Counted from the stretch's first letter, positions 23,201 through 38,200 are shown. The stretch is 64,000 nt of DNA from Corbicula japonica (GCA_038501625.1 JAZAYU010000182.1:868001-932000); one strand, 5' to 3'. The notes: generated by a model not told the origin, from the letters alone. Numbers and translations are program-made.

Positions 23201-26200
23201 GTTTAACAACATTCTTGCAATATGGCAACCAATATACTTGTTTAACAACCCTCCTGCAATCTGACGAACAATGTACTTGTTTAACAACCCTCCTGCAATA
23301 TGATAAACAATATACTTGTTTAACAACCCTCCTGCAATATGATAAACAATATACTTGTTTTACAACCCTCTTGCAATCTGACAAACAATATACTTGTTTA
23401 ACAACCCTCTTGCAATCTGACAAACAATGTACTTGTTTAACAACCCTCTTGCAATCTGACAAACAATGTACTTGTTTAACAACCCTCTTGCAATCTGACA
23501 AACAATATACTTGTTTAACAACCCTCTTGCAATCTGACAAACAATGTACTTGTTTAACAACCCTCTTGCAATCTGACAAAAATGTAATTGCAATATGACA
23601 ATGTACTTGTTAAACAACCCTCCTGAAATATGACAAACATACTGGCTTAACCCTTTAACACCATGGATACACCTTTATTGCATGGGCAAACAATGTTACT
23701 GTAGATCCTGATCAGCCGGCACATTTATTATCAGGATCTATAGTGTTTACATTCATTGGACAATTTCTGACCATAAAGCTAACAATGTAGATCCAGATCT
23801 GAAGGCATAAATGTTAGATCTAGATCTAAAATGGTCCACCATGCGATAAAAGGCATAAATATGGAGTAAATGGTTAACATAAAGTAAGCCATTTTCTTTG
23901 AGTATCATTAAATTATGACCCCCTACAGTCACATATTGAATCCAGACAATAAAAACATAATTGACTAAATCATTAATTTGCTTTTTTCTGTTTATTGCCT
24001 GTATTATCCTCATTTCTAAATTATCTTTGAATCACCTCTAATTGACTTTGGTTTCAAAGTAAGAATTCTCCCAATAGGTCATTTTGCAATATTCCTGAGA
24101 ACTGTAGAGAATGTTTAAATTAACTGAAAAAGGAATTTGAAAAATGTTTGAAGTAGAGTTTTGGGTCTTGTTTTAAATGTAAATATATAAATAAAATTAC
24201 AAATGTCGATTATGATGCTGGTCAGAAGTACATTTCTTTTGTAGTTTATATCTCCAGATAAAGTAAACCCCAAAATGTGACCTTGACTTTGCGGTTAAAA
24301 CATAGGTCTCAAGTGTTATATTCAGTTTCATAGAGGAAAAAAATTGTGAACAGTTTGGCTGAAGTAACAGTAAGAGTTTTGGCATGTTGCACCATTTAAA
24401 GCCCAGGTAAAGTCAGAGGTCCTGGATGCTACATTGTACACTCCCCTCAAAAAAAAATTAGCGTTGAAATCCTTAGGGGCCAACAATGACTGGGCTAACC
24501 AGGATCAGCTACACAAAAATTACATAAAATAATAATTATATGAACAGACACATATCGGATAGGAAAATACACAAGATTTATCTTCTACCTGTCAACAAGT
24601 TGTTAAGAAATACATAAAACATTTCTTATGGAAATTCCACATCATGACTCAGCAGTCTATTGCTCATTGAATACCTAACTTCAATCCTAACACATGAATA
24701 TCTAGTGTAGACAAGTTGTCAAAATGCATCATTAATTGACAACTGTCATGAACTCTGGGAAATAACTGCTCTGCACTTTTACTGCTAAACATTGCAACTG
24801 GTCTAGACCAATTTAAGGCCTACACCGTCCAATCAGTAAATTTATTTCTTCAAAATTATCCCTATACAGCAAAATCAATGGAGTAACCTCTTTCCAAGAC
24901 TAGCATATTTTTTGCAGCAATGAATTTAATTTCACAAGCAATGCCCTATTTGTTACCAGTGTGGAGCCAAATCAGCCTGCACAATCTTGGTTGAAGGTTA
25001 TAAAACTGAGATAGGAAACCAGTTTCAAATCTCAAGCATCTGATTGGCTGAAATGGCGACTGGTCGCCATTTCAGCCAATCAGATGCTTGAGATTTGAGA
25101 CTGTACATTTCTGCAGACCATCAGTTGGAAAAATTAATAGACCTTTTCACTTCAAGCTTCAAAATTAAGTTCTATAAAATATGCAACCCTAAGTGAAATC
25201 AATTATTTCCTCATATAATAATATAAACTCCTCATAATAGTATAAACTCCTTCACACTGAGATGCCAAGAAGTTGACTACTGGCTTACCATGTCATCTGC
25301 TTGGTACTTGTATCTCTTCGCCTGACGATGATAGTCATCAGGGGACAGCATTCTGAAATATAAACAATTCTTGATCAAACTTTTACTCCACGGATACAAC
25401 TTTTATCCAGGGCTACCAGGGTAGATCCAGATCTAATGGAACATTTGCTTTTTGATTCATTTGGTTATTTCTGACCAAAATGTGACCAATGCAATTCCAG
25501 TTCAGACGGCATTGTATACACATTGCATACAGGTTAAATTACGCATGTAAGCAGTATAGATCCAGATCAGTTGGCACATCATTGCCATTTGATCAGGAAT
25601 TCAGGATCAAAAATGTTGACATCTTAGGACACAATTACCTACTGAACCAAAAAGCGAACAGTTATAAGGGCCCAAGATCATAAAACTAAGTTTTGAGATC
25701 AGTCTCAAATCTCAAGAATCCGATTGGCTGAAATGGCGACTGGTCGCCATTTCAGCCAATCAGATGCTTGAGATTTGAGACCGATCTCCAGATTTAGTTT
25801 TATGATCTTGGGCATAGATCATGATCAGATGGACAAGATGTGCCAGCTGATGACTGAAAACATGTATATATGAAGTAAAGGGTTAAACATAACTCAACAC
25901 ACCAGACTTGTGGAGGACAATTATAGCGGACTCTCCAGGATTAGGTACATTAAATTAATGTGTTAACAAAATATAGAAGTAAAGAGAAGTTCAAACTATC
26001 ACACCACTAGTCTTTGGCTCGGGCGAGCTAAAATGCTTGCAAAATAACTGCAAGTTTTGCAAACGACAGAATCTGAATTAATGTCCATTAGAACAGAGCT
26101 GTGTTTTGTCAATGTATTTGTCATTTATGTGCAGTAACATTAATTAATTTCAAGAGACAGTCTTGTATCATGTAAATTAGATGCAATGATCCTAACTAGA

Positions 26201-29200
26201 TTTTAGATGTTTAACAGGTGTCATCTACAGCAAAAACACAGCATGCTGGAACATATAATTATGTCACAGCTGAGTAATGAATATCAAAATTTTCGTAACA
26301 AAGATGTTTATCTGTATTACGTTAAAGTTACGTAAAAGTTACGAAAGTGGGTGTATAGGTTTTATAGAACGACCAATGATCTATACTGCCTCAAGAAAAG
26401 AATTATCTTGGTTAAACTATAACTTATCTGTTGATATGTGTGAATCTAGCTTAAACCTTTACTCAATGTGATATGGATGTTTTCCCACGGGCAAACAGTG
26501 TAGATCCAGATCAGCCAGCACATCCATGCAATCTGTATCTAGGGTGGTGGCCTCTTGTTCTGAAATAACCTTAGAATCTAAAAGGCAACAGTGCAGATCC
26601 TGATGGGATGGCATAGATGTGCCAGCTGATCTGGATCTACAATGTTGGCCCATGTATAACAGAAATATCCCATGTGAAATATGCGAGTACTTACTTGGTC
26701 TCTTCCTCTCTATCTTTCAACACACTCTGATGCAGGGATACAGCAAGGGGATGATGCATTGCTGGTTCCCCTGCAAATCCATTCAGAAGACGAGATGTAT
26801 CCATCATGTCCATCTTTACCTCATTCTTCACAACCTGTCAACAACAACAACAAGTTAATTATTGTCATACTCGTATAAAGCAAGACAAGGACACCGCAAT
26901 GTGATGAACCCAGATTTCTTGTGATGTCAGACAACTATTTTAAGTTTCAAAGCTCTGCCTGGAATGGTTACAAAGAAAAAAGTGAATTTAAACAAAAAAC
27001 TTAACAAAATCTTGATTAGTGATGTTCCGATTGTCGCCGATAATCGAGTAATTGTCGCTGAAGGTTCGGAGTCGGCGACATCGATTCTGACTACAGAGAA
27101 TCGATTCTAGTCGCTAATTCTGTTAATAGGTAAAACCCACTTTGAAGACAATTGACCGATGTCTCTGACACGGCGACAGTCCAGTGTATATCTTTTCACG
27201 CTTTAATCGTCTTTGTGTTACTTCTTATAAATATAATGCTCTTAAACATGGAGAACACATGGCCTGTCCGTGATCGAAATAATAATCAACTTTCCAAATG
27301 CCCTGGTTATACAACATCAGAGGCTTGGCGATATTTTTGTTTTTATATGAAACCAGGGTGTCAGGGTTTGGCGCCAGTTAAGGAAATCCTCGACACATCC
27401 AAAGCTACCTGTAGAATATGCTTAAAGACTTATTACAGCAACACAAGTACCCCACCGACATTTTAGAATTGTTAATAATTTTTGGATTTTATTTTTGACG
27501 AGCTAAATAATGATAATGTTCACATCTCTGAAATTGAAAAAAAATAGTTTGAAGGCTATTATTACCTGAAAAAAACACAACAGAACAGGTCAATGCAGTA
27601 GAAAAAGCAGTTGTGTCATTAATCTTGTAAACTAAAATAATAAAAATAGTCCTATAATAATATGGAAGTATTGAGACAGGTATGCTTTTGGTACAAAATG
27701 TACACTACATTACATTGAAGACGTCTGATTCGGATTCTTTGCGATTAATCGGATCGGACAGGTATCACAATCGGACCGATTAATCGATTCCGCTTCAGCC
27801 GTCCGATTCTCATCACTAATCTTGATCCCGCCCAACCACATACCCCAATCAAATAAAAAGGGTTTTCCAAAGAAAACCTGGTTAAAAATGAAAAACAGTC
27901 TTTTATTAAAATAATGAACAGGTGATCTTCATTTGTTTGCCTCTGACAAACAGAAAGTTCTTATTAATATATTAAGAAAGAATATTACCAAAACAAGAGG
28001 TTCATTATGGCTCTTAAATGCTCACCTAAACGTATATATGGCTGGCAATTTCCGATGTTTTAAAAAGTATACTGTATTTAGTCTATGTAACAAGCCCCCT
28101 ATCTCCCAACCCTGGCAGCCATAGTTTTTGTTGAAGGGACTTTATAAGCGTCTTCAATGACATTTTTACGCTAAAATGAATTCATGTGTTCTTTCGATTT
28201 TTCCAATTTTTTTGGCAAAGCCTGGAGATACTGCTGTATGTAGAACAAGAGCTTTATGCTGGTTTGTATACAGTCAAACCTGTCTAAACAACCACGTAGG
28301 GAGTGACAAAATGTGGCTGCTCAACACAGGTGGTTGTAGGTAAAATAAAAGGGAGTAAAAGGATTTACTGAACGAGCCCCATCTCACTCAAGGGAATCAG
28401 TGACATTTTATGTTGACTTACAGGTGTGACAACCGCCGTTGACTTGGACCGGTCGAGGCACAGACTAGATGAGCTGGAGGAAGACTTCAGTGTTTTACTA
28501 AGCCCCTCCTCCTGGGTTTGAGACCTCTTGTGTCCCCTCCTGCTGTTGACACTCTGCTGGCTGTGGGTGCTGCGCATGCTGACATTGCTGTGAGTGCTGT
28601 GTTGACTAGAAGTGCTATTGTGTCGCTCACGTTTTGCAGATGAGCTAACATCTACTATGGTCTCACTGAAAAACAAACAAGGGCCAGAAATAAGATGTAT
28701 GCACAGATAACACACTGCTCAGTCGGGATGTCACATTAAACCTGTATATGAGTATATCACAATATGAAGTATAATTATATTGTACCATGGAACAAAAATC
28801 ATCACACTTGTAATTGACAGTATTTTCATGTAATTTCCTATTTTCAAATCAACCCTTTACTCCATTATATGCATTTTGTTGCATGTGCGATCTGTATACA
28901 TCCAAATCAGTCGACAAATGCATGCCATCTGATCAGAATCTGCACTGTTTGCTTTTTAATCTGAAATAACCTTATAAATGAAATAAAGCAAACAATGTAG
29001 AATGAATGTGCCCGCAGATCTAGACCTACACTGGTGTACATATGGAGGAATGGGAGAAGTAAATTTCACAGTTTACTCAGCTGAAAACTTAAGTCAATAT
29101 ATGAGGATCAGTTTAATCTTGTTTTCCATCCTGCATGTGCTTGACAGGGTTCTCAATAAGAGCCGGCCACCGGCAAAAATGGCCGTTCTTGTTTGCATGC

Positions 29201-32200
29201 TAATAAAGATACTTCAAACACATTTTTGCATTAAATTATGCCACAAAATGGCTTCCAAATAGTGCTATTAAATAGTATAGATTTAGCCTAAAATGCAGCA
29301 AATGAAGCGATCAGTTTCAAAATTTTCCGAGGGAGCATGCCGGACCCTCCTAGCAGGCCTGCTAGATTGTGAATTGGGCCAGCTGGACTGAAACTTATTG
29401 AGAACCCTGCTTGACATATGTTTTGGTTCTTTAAGGAGTAAATCTTTCATGAAAACTTAATGCTTATGATAATCTAATCCGACATTCAGCATTAATTCTG
29501 TCAGCATCGCTCATTTTTTCAGATTTTTTGTTACCAATTTCTGCTAGATAAAGAACATATCCTTTGCCTTCTGTGTTTTATTCAGATAGACAATTTATTC
29601 TGTAATATCTGTAGCAACAAAAACACATCATTTAGGATAACTGTCCGTCACTGACAATAAATCTATGCCTTCCATAAGTTCCATTTTGAATTTTTGGTGT
29701 GTATCTATATCAACATCCATATTTGCTTAGACACTGATAGCTATTTAACCCTTCGACTCCGTGGCTGTTATCCATGGGTAAACAGTATAGATCCAGATCA
29801 GCCAGCACATCTGTGCTGTCTGAGAGAATCTACACTGTTCAGCTGGATGTGCCAGCTGATCTGGATTTTCATTGGATGCACATCTGATAAAACCCGTATA
29901 TTTGCAGTGAAGGGTTATTTATTAAATATCTGCAATGTCATGGGGGAACACTGTAGATCTAGATCAGTTGGCACACTATGCCATCTGATCAGAATCTACA
30001 CTTTTTGCTTTTAGAAATATAAGGATATTTCTAAAAGGGTTTGTGAGCTGATCTGGATCTACCCAGTACATATACACTGGCCCCACATGCAAAATTTAAT
30101 AATGTCCCATAGAGATCAAACTTCAAAGCCCAAAAATTAACAAGCATTACTGGAACATTTGATTTTAACATCCCTTAACAGATGAGATCCCAAAATAACC
30201 GTTTTTCCATTTATAACCTTTTAATTATCAATAATGACTAATTTATAAATGATATGCAATCCGAAGACAAATTCTTCCTCTACTTGAACAGCTTAATTAG
30301 GATAAAACCATTTTGTTCATGATGGAAATTAGATGTGCAGTTTGACAAGTCATTTATTTTTCTGGAATTGATTACCAGGACAGGCTAATGTCCGACCATT
30401 GCCAACTATATATCGGTCACAGACTTGATGTTCTCACTTATTTGCTTACTGCAAAGCACTGATCGAACCCTTTAATTAATATAACAAACTCAACTTTCTA
30501 TCAGTTAAAGACAATAACGTAAGTTTTCGATTTCACACCATTATGAATTTTTCGTGCACATGGTTTGCATGATACAACTGGTGCGAGTGAATAGTGTAGA
30601 TCTAGATCAGCCAGCACATCCATGCTGTCAGGATCTGCACTGTTTACTTTTTGATTCTTTATGACCAAAAAGTTATTAATGCTGATCCTGATCAAACGGC
30701 ACGGATGTGATGGCTGATCTAGATTTATACTGGTTGCACATGTGATGTGATAAAATGGGTATGTATGGAGTAAAGGGTTCAGAAGCAACTTATCCAATCA
30801 AATTAAAGGAATTTTTTTTCTCTGCAGTTTAATAATTTGCGGATTGACAAGATTTAAGCTGGCATATTACTAAGGGAAAAATTCTAGGCTTTATGATTGC
30901 CCTACAAAACATAATAAGATCAAGGTACATCATAATACAATCTAAATTGCAAGATGAAATTTCTCTTTTCAAAACCAATATCGATAGTTTTCCAGCAGCA
31001 TGTTAAACATGGAATCCATTTCCATGCTGTAAGCATGACTTAGCAATTTAGGAAATGAAATACATTAATAATATCAACTTCATTCGCTGACTTCAACAGT
31101 ATTTGTAAACTTTTTTCCCATGAGCGAACATTGTAGATCCAGATCTGCCTGCATAACAATGCTATCCGACTTGCTCTGTTGGATTTTGATCCATTTTCAA
31201 TGCACTTGAAAACAGGTTTGTTCCTTACTTGTATCAGATGTCAAAATTTATTGTGCATGAATTTGTGATTTTTCATTAAATGATTAGCAAGTCTTATTTC
31301 TAACATTTTACTATTTGTGTTGCACATGCACAGTTTTTGGAGACTAGTCTTAAATCTCAAGCATCTGGTTGGCTTAAACGGTGACTGGTAGTCTCCATTG
31401 CAGCCAATCAGATCCTTGAGATTTGAGACTACATTCTCAGTTTTATAATCTTGGGCACAGTTTTGATAAATGGATTGTGACATGCACATTTCAACCAAAT
31501 ATTTCCTCCGAACAGCCTTGCCAATGTACATGTTCATTCAGAAGAGACCTAGATTCAGTACAGCTTAACTAACTCTACTTTGTTATGTTCGGAGAAATCC
31601 GTTCTCTAAGCCTGCAATTTCACAGAGAATCAAATTAATGTAAATTTCTGTCTTATTATATTACAATGAAGTTTGTCCCGAAAAGATCAGTGATGAGCTT
31701 TATATGTACAGTTGATTCCTCGCAATCTCCTTGAAACATAACCCCCTAACGATGCAGTTATACAAGTAAAATAATCCCCTATCAATAGCAACATATCATC
31801 TTCTTGGTGTTTACGAGGAAGCAAGCAGCTTTACTGCAATATCATCAAAGACTTCAATAAAGACAAAATATAAAATGATAGATATCAGTTTTGTCACTGT
31901 TTATCAAGGTCAGTTTTTTTCTTAAGTGGTTTCTGTTTGGGGCATTCATGGAGTATTTACATATTATAATATCAAACTTTCTAGCCAAATTACTCATGAA
32001 AATTAAATTTTGCTGCACAAAACGGGGTTTGAGCAACCCCACTGGACCCCCTCCGGATCTGCCCCTGTTTGTGTATAATTGATTTTTCACTAGAACTCAC
32101 CTTTTGGCAGGATCAAATGCTGGTTGGTGTACAGGTGTTTTGGACAAGGTTTTCCTCCTCTTGGAGTCATCATCACGAGACGTTTCAATTTTACGTTTCT

Positions 32201-35200
32201 TTTTCTCCAGCGGAGATGGACTGAAAGAAGACGGGCCTGATGCTGATATAGAACTGTTTTGTGATACAACAGTGTTTGATTGTTCTGCGTCACTATCGCT
32301 ATCACTAGAATCAGACTGAACAGAATGCTCCGACAGGCTGTCCTTCCTGGCAGAGACGGGAAGCGAGTCAAAATCGGGAATTTCTGATATATTATTTTTA
32401 TTTGCCTTTGCCTCTTTAGTAAAGGAAGAATTTAGTGAACTTCTTTTATCTGCTTTGTTTCTTTTACCACTGACTTCATCCACTACACTATTTGCACTAG
32501 GAGTCGAGGCACTGGACTTAGAGAATTTATCCTGGGCAGCACTGGCAAGCACTTTCTGGGGTTTACCCTCATCTGGAAGAGTAGATTTGGCACTAGTCAA
32601 TTTTTGGTGATTCCTATGATGTTCCTGTAAAGGCTTGGGTTTTAAGAAATCCTGACTATTTGAATCTATACACAACACTTTCGCGAGTAGATTTAGATCA
32701 ATCTTCACTAACACAGAGGCTGGTTCCGCTGCATAACTTATCCTACTTTGACTTGGAATTCGCCGGACTGGGGAAACCGCGAGACCAGCTCGACGTAACT
32801 GATCACTATAGCTATCCTGCTTACTGGGAACGTTAGGAATTGGCGACAGAGGTTTCTCTCCGGGAAACGTATGTAGCATATCCTCAATAGGATCCGTGAA
32901 ACTACGCGCAGACACACTAACTGCGGCTTTCCTACTATCACAGCTAGATTTGCTAGACACTCCTGACAACACGTCACTATTTTTTAACTTCACTAAATCC
33001 TTTTCTTTGAGAAGTTTATCACGCTTTGATTCTTTCCGTTTTGCAGAACTTGTTGAAGGCTTAGAAGAACACAATGAACTGTCCAATGGTTGAGAGTTTT
33101 GCTGCGAGTTCACAGGAAGAGGTTTATGTGGTGAGTCTAAAGCACTTTCTGAGGAATGTGAACAGTTCACAACATCAATTTCACTTTCTATTTCCGAGTC
33201 ACTAGATTCTACATGTTCAACCGATTTGTAGTTCTTTTTTGATTTTCGCACTCTATGGGCGGGACTAGCTTTCACAGGCGACTTAGTCAACGGATTAAAT
33301 TTACAATTATCTGAACTCTTTCCAAGACTGGCAGTAAAATCCGTATCAGTTCTTGGTGATTTGTGAAATTTCTCGGCTGTTTTGTTCCGGTGAAATGATT
33401 TCATCGGTGATTTGACAGCCGAAATAGGAGACTTCATTGCCATAGGTGGTGGTGTCTTAATCGGAGACAATACCGAATGTTTATGCTCTAATGAAGCCGG
33501 AGGCGAGAACTCGTCAGCAGACATCGGCTTGCACATGATATCCTGATCGTTTGACGGAGGATTTTCATCTGATATATGATCGGCACCTCTCTTCAGGTCA
33601 GTGACCTCATCATCATGATCAGGTTCCGACTTGTCTGATGCCGGTGCCTCGCACGATGGGGGTTTCTTCTCTAGGCCAATAAAAGGTAAAGGCTCCTGTA
33701 GAAAAGACTTTAACCCCCATTTCTTGGACTGGAATATTTGAAAAGTCATCAATCATCAATTGAATATTAAATTAAATATAAATAAATTTCAAAATGATGC
33801 CTTAGGTGATTAACAAAAAAAATTCTTTATATCTACCTCAATTGAATACCTTGTTCCATCCAGTCATGATCTTGAAAACTGTACAAGTAGCCAGACCTGA
33901 CGACAGGTACACCTTTATTGCAAGGGCAAACAATGAAGATCCAGATCAGCTGGCACATTCATGCCATTATAAGGATATACACTGTTTGCTTTTAGATTTT
34001 TTAGGTTATTTCTGACTAAGACGTGACCAGTGCAGATCCTGATCAGTCGGCAAGGATGTGCCAGTTGATATCAATCTACACTGATCACATATGCGTTTTA
34101 ACACATATATATGGAGTGAAGGGTTAACATGCCATGCAAAGCAGGTGTCAAAATGAACATTTCATTAAATTCCTAATTTCCTGAAGCAATTTTCAGAAAA
34201 TGTCAACAGTGGAAAATGAAATTAGGATGAAGGTTAAAACCATGAAACATAAATGCAAAAACAGCAGGAATAGAAAACAGAATATCATGGCTCATTTAAG
34301 GACAGCATGAATAAGATTTTATACAGTGGCTCGTTAAATCTGAGCAGTGATTGCATTTTGTTTTGGACATGTAAGTCAGACACACCAGGTGCCAGAATGA
34401 CATTTTACAGGCTTAATCTTTAATTCTATATAATACTTGTTTTATCGCATCTGCAAACAGTGTAAATCCAGATCAACTGGAACAGCCTTGCCATCTGATC
34501 AAGATCTATAATGTTCACTGTGTTTGTGTAATATAATTTATCTACAGAGGTACGTAACTGATAAAGTTTCGTGAAGATTTTTCAGAATCAATCAATTTAA
34601 TAGCCTGCATTGTCCAGTCAGGTTGACAATTCTTCTTGATTCACAAGCCTCTTCATCAAGACATGGAATAAGGGAATTTCCCCGCCATCACGCACCATGT
34701 GACCTGGCTATTTTCAGGGATAATGTTTTGTTTGCAACAACCCCCCACCCTCTTCCATGCCCCATCACCTGAATCTTTTTGTTTTCCTTTTGTTTATTAT
34801 TTACTCCATATACAAATTTTATTGCATGAGCAAACAGTAAAGATCCAGATAAGCTGGCACATCAGTGTCGTCTGATCAGGATCTGCACTGTTCACTTTTT
34901 GATTTATAAGGTTATATCTGACCAAACAGTAAACTGTGCAGATCCTGTTCAGAGGGCACAGAATCACTTGCTGATCTGGAACTGCACTGTTCACCCCGTC
35001 ATAAACATGTTTATATGGAGCAGAGTGTTAACCCTCACTTGAAATATAAAGAAACCACATAAATAGAAAGAAAATTCTTACTGCTGGTGAAGCAGATGAT
35101 TCCAGATCTTCTGGGGAGTTCTTCAGCTTACTGGGCGTGCTCTTTGGTGTGTGATGTGGCAGCTCTTCATCCGACAGATCTTTATCCGACTCGCTGTCCG

Positions 35201-38200
35201 ACCCAGTGTCACTGCCGCTCTCGGAGCTGCTGCTCGAACTTTCGCTACTTGAACACGAGTCATGCATCCTAAAATCGAGATATTTACTACGTCAAATCCG
35301 AGATACATACAAACTCAAATCCTTGATGTATACAATGTTAAATCCGTAATATATACACCATTAAATCCGTATTTGTCCACATCATTGAAACTATTATCAA
35401 CTTCGGTGACCTAAATGTTTTCCAAGTTCTTGATCTAATCCTTCATCAATTCCATTCAATGACAGAAACTATTTCTACAGGTTCTACATATGTCAGTTTG
35501 TGAATACCATATCATCCAAAACATGTTAACAATAATGTAAATCTATGTAAATATTTCGTGACTCCTCACATTCATGGACTTTACAATGATTTCAATCCCA
35601 GTTGAATGATTTCTTCATTAGTTTTTTATGAGATGAAGAACCTGAGCTTCAGTTTCACATTTTATAATTGAATAAAGAAATCATCAGAAAGTCACGGAAG
35701 GACGTTTACATTAAGAAATACAATACTTGAGAAGACTTTAGAGCACTGAGTCTGATGACATTTCAGGATGAGAGATGAAAAGTAATGATGATCAAGACTA
35801 TATTTTGAGAAACACCTTTAACCTTTCACTCCATACATGCACCTTTATTACATAGGCGAACAGTGTAGATTAACATTAAGTTTGCGACAAACAGAAATCA
35901 CTATGTAATTTTCTTTTAAGGGTGGACCGATCAAGTATCGACTGCTCTGGTGCCCAAACAAAAAGCCCAGTACAATATCCAATTATCTAACAAGAAGTCA
36001 AGTACTTGGAAACAAAAAGATTGTTTTGGAGACAGGTTGCATCTGCAAGGCTACACTTGGCACTTGAATACAAACACATCATACTTAGATTTCAATAAAC
36101 AAGATGGTATTTAGCTAGTATCACAATTGGGCCAGTCTCTGACAAGATGACCCTTACGCCACATTTAAATGCATTGTTTTAAATCCCAATTAAAATTCAT
36201 TGTTTTAAATACCCTTAAGAGTAAATATTTAATTATTTATATGCTGAGAATGGAACTTTGCTAACGTTTGATTAAGATCAACATTTATTTCTGGGGTTCT
36301 AAGTTTCAAGTACCCATGTACTCAATCAGATAAAGATCCAAGTACTTGAGTATCAAAAGTAGTCCTCATTCCAATTCCTAGTCAAAAAGAGCTACACAAA
36401 ATGCCTGATGATACTTAGCAAGCCTTGAAATGCTCTTCTTAATAAAAATTTTAAATGGTCTACACCTTCTGTTAGACTGTGATTATGTTACCAAGTTTAT
36501 TTGTCAAAATGTATACACTTTAAGTAAATAAAGTAGACCTCAACATTGATTGCACTGACATACACTCCAGGAAACGGATTTAAATCAATATCAATTAATC
36601 TTAATCTTCATCATAAATGTGAACACAAAATTCCAATTAAAGAGAACCAGAGAATAAAACTCTTTTTTAAATCACTCGGAGGAAAGCGCACTTCCATCAC
36701 GCTGATAACAGCGTACAACCTTTTCATCCAGACCAAAGCACCTTAGGTTTGAATTATTGATTACTTAACTATTTGTAATATAAGTTTTCTGTTAAATACC
36801 ACAGATCATGTTGATAAAGGCATTTCATTTGCCCATTTGCCTGGCAAAATCAAATTAAATTTAACAGGATAAAAGTACTCCATTAAATTGGTATCAAATA
36901 TCTTTTCAGAGTAGACGCTTTTGTCATTTTGGAGCCTAATATGTAATGCATGAGTCAATTAATATCAACTATTTAACTATTTGTACCAAGTTCATACTTC
37001 ACAAATATCAGCCTTACATAAGTTTTATTGACATCTGAACAGAAAAAAACGATGCAAATTATTAATGCATAATGCATTGACATATGTATCAGTATTTTAA
37101 CTGACAGATATAAAATCAATAAGCAATGTTAAACTTGTTAAACTTCTGATTTTTATTACTTAATTGTTTTAAATCAAAATTTAAGAGATAAACCTTTTAC
37201 TCAATGGGATATAGCTGTTGGCTACAGTACTGTGAACATTTAATGTTACAAAATTTGTGTCTATCGTGCGTCCGTCTATCGTGTATCGTGCGTCCGTTTA
37301 ACGTGTATCATGTGTCCGTCTATCGTGCATCATGCGTCCGTATATCGTGTATCATGCATCAAACGTTTTTAATTTTATCATGCAACGTGAATAAGTTACT
37401 TGCTTATGCAAATTTATGTTATTTAATTTCAACCATTCATCGTATATTTTGATAGCATTTTCAAATTTTTAGAAATCTCGTCCACAAATTGTATGAATCG
37501 GCAATATCGTGTATCGTTCGTTTACCATTTATGGTGCGTCCGTCTATTGTGTATCGAGCGTCCGTCTATCGTGTATCGTGCGTCCGTATATCGCGTATTG
37601 TGTGTTTCGTTTGTAACCTTAAACGTTCACAGTACTGTACATCCATGGTCTACTAGTGTAGATCCAGATCAACCAGAACATCTGTCCCATCTAATCTGGA
37701 TCTACAATGTCACTTTAGATTCATATTATGATGGTTATTTCTGACCAAGATGCAAAAAAAAACAAGTGTATATCCAGAATGCATGGCAAGGATGTTACAG
37801 CTAATCTGGCTCTACACTGTTAGCACTTGCGATCATAGGCTTATAAGTGTAGATAAGCTGCTAGTTCACTGAACATCTATTAACCCTTTCCTCCAATATA
37901 CCGTATATTCCCTATTAAACGCCCCCGGGGGCGTTACATTTTGCAAAGGGGGGTCATTTAATAGAGACCAACTATTGACAAAATGTAGTTTTCAATAATT
38001 GTGTTTTTTTTAATAAATAACCGTAGGAAACAATTTTGTCATTTTCCTAGAACTTATTTTAAAAAAACTTAACCTGAAATGAAATTTTTCACACCGAAAT
38101 GATTACAGTGGGGCTCCGCTATATCGTGGTCCGTGGGGTCCATCCCCTCAAATCGCGATATTATCGGATCCGCGATATTCGCGGGACAAAGAACTTATGC

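Noticed and set aside
22712..23617. Open frames of 85-217 codons across the 39-bp array
   Set aside because: They read the array, and part of the AFF exon in the wrong frame. The true AFF frame is fixed by homology and phase.
32097..33752. Single-exon gene starting at the Met codon at 33752
   Set aside because: The frame is open to 33752, but an acceptor at 33729 and the KKW block just after it show this is an internal AFF exon joined to 35082-35268.
37204..37744. Cys/Arg/Val-rich open frames
   Set aside because: They read the minisatellite interior of a Tc1-like MITE.
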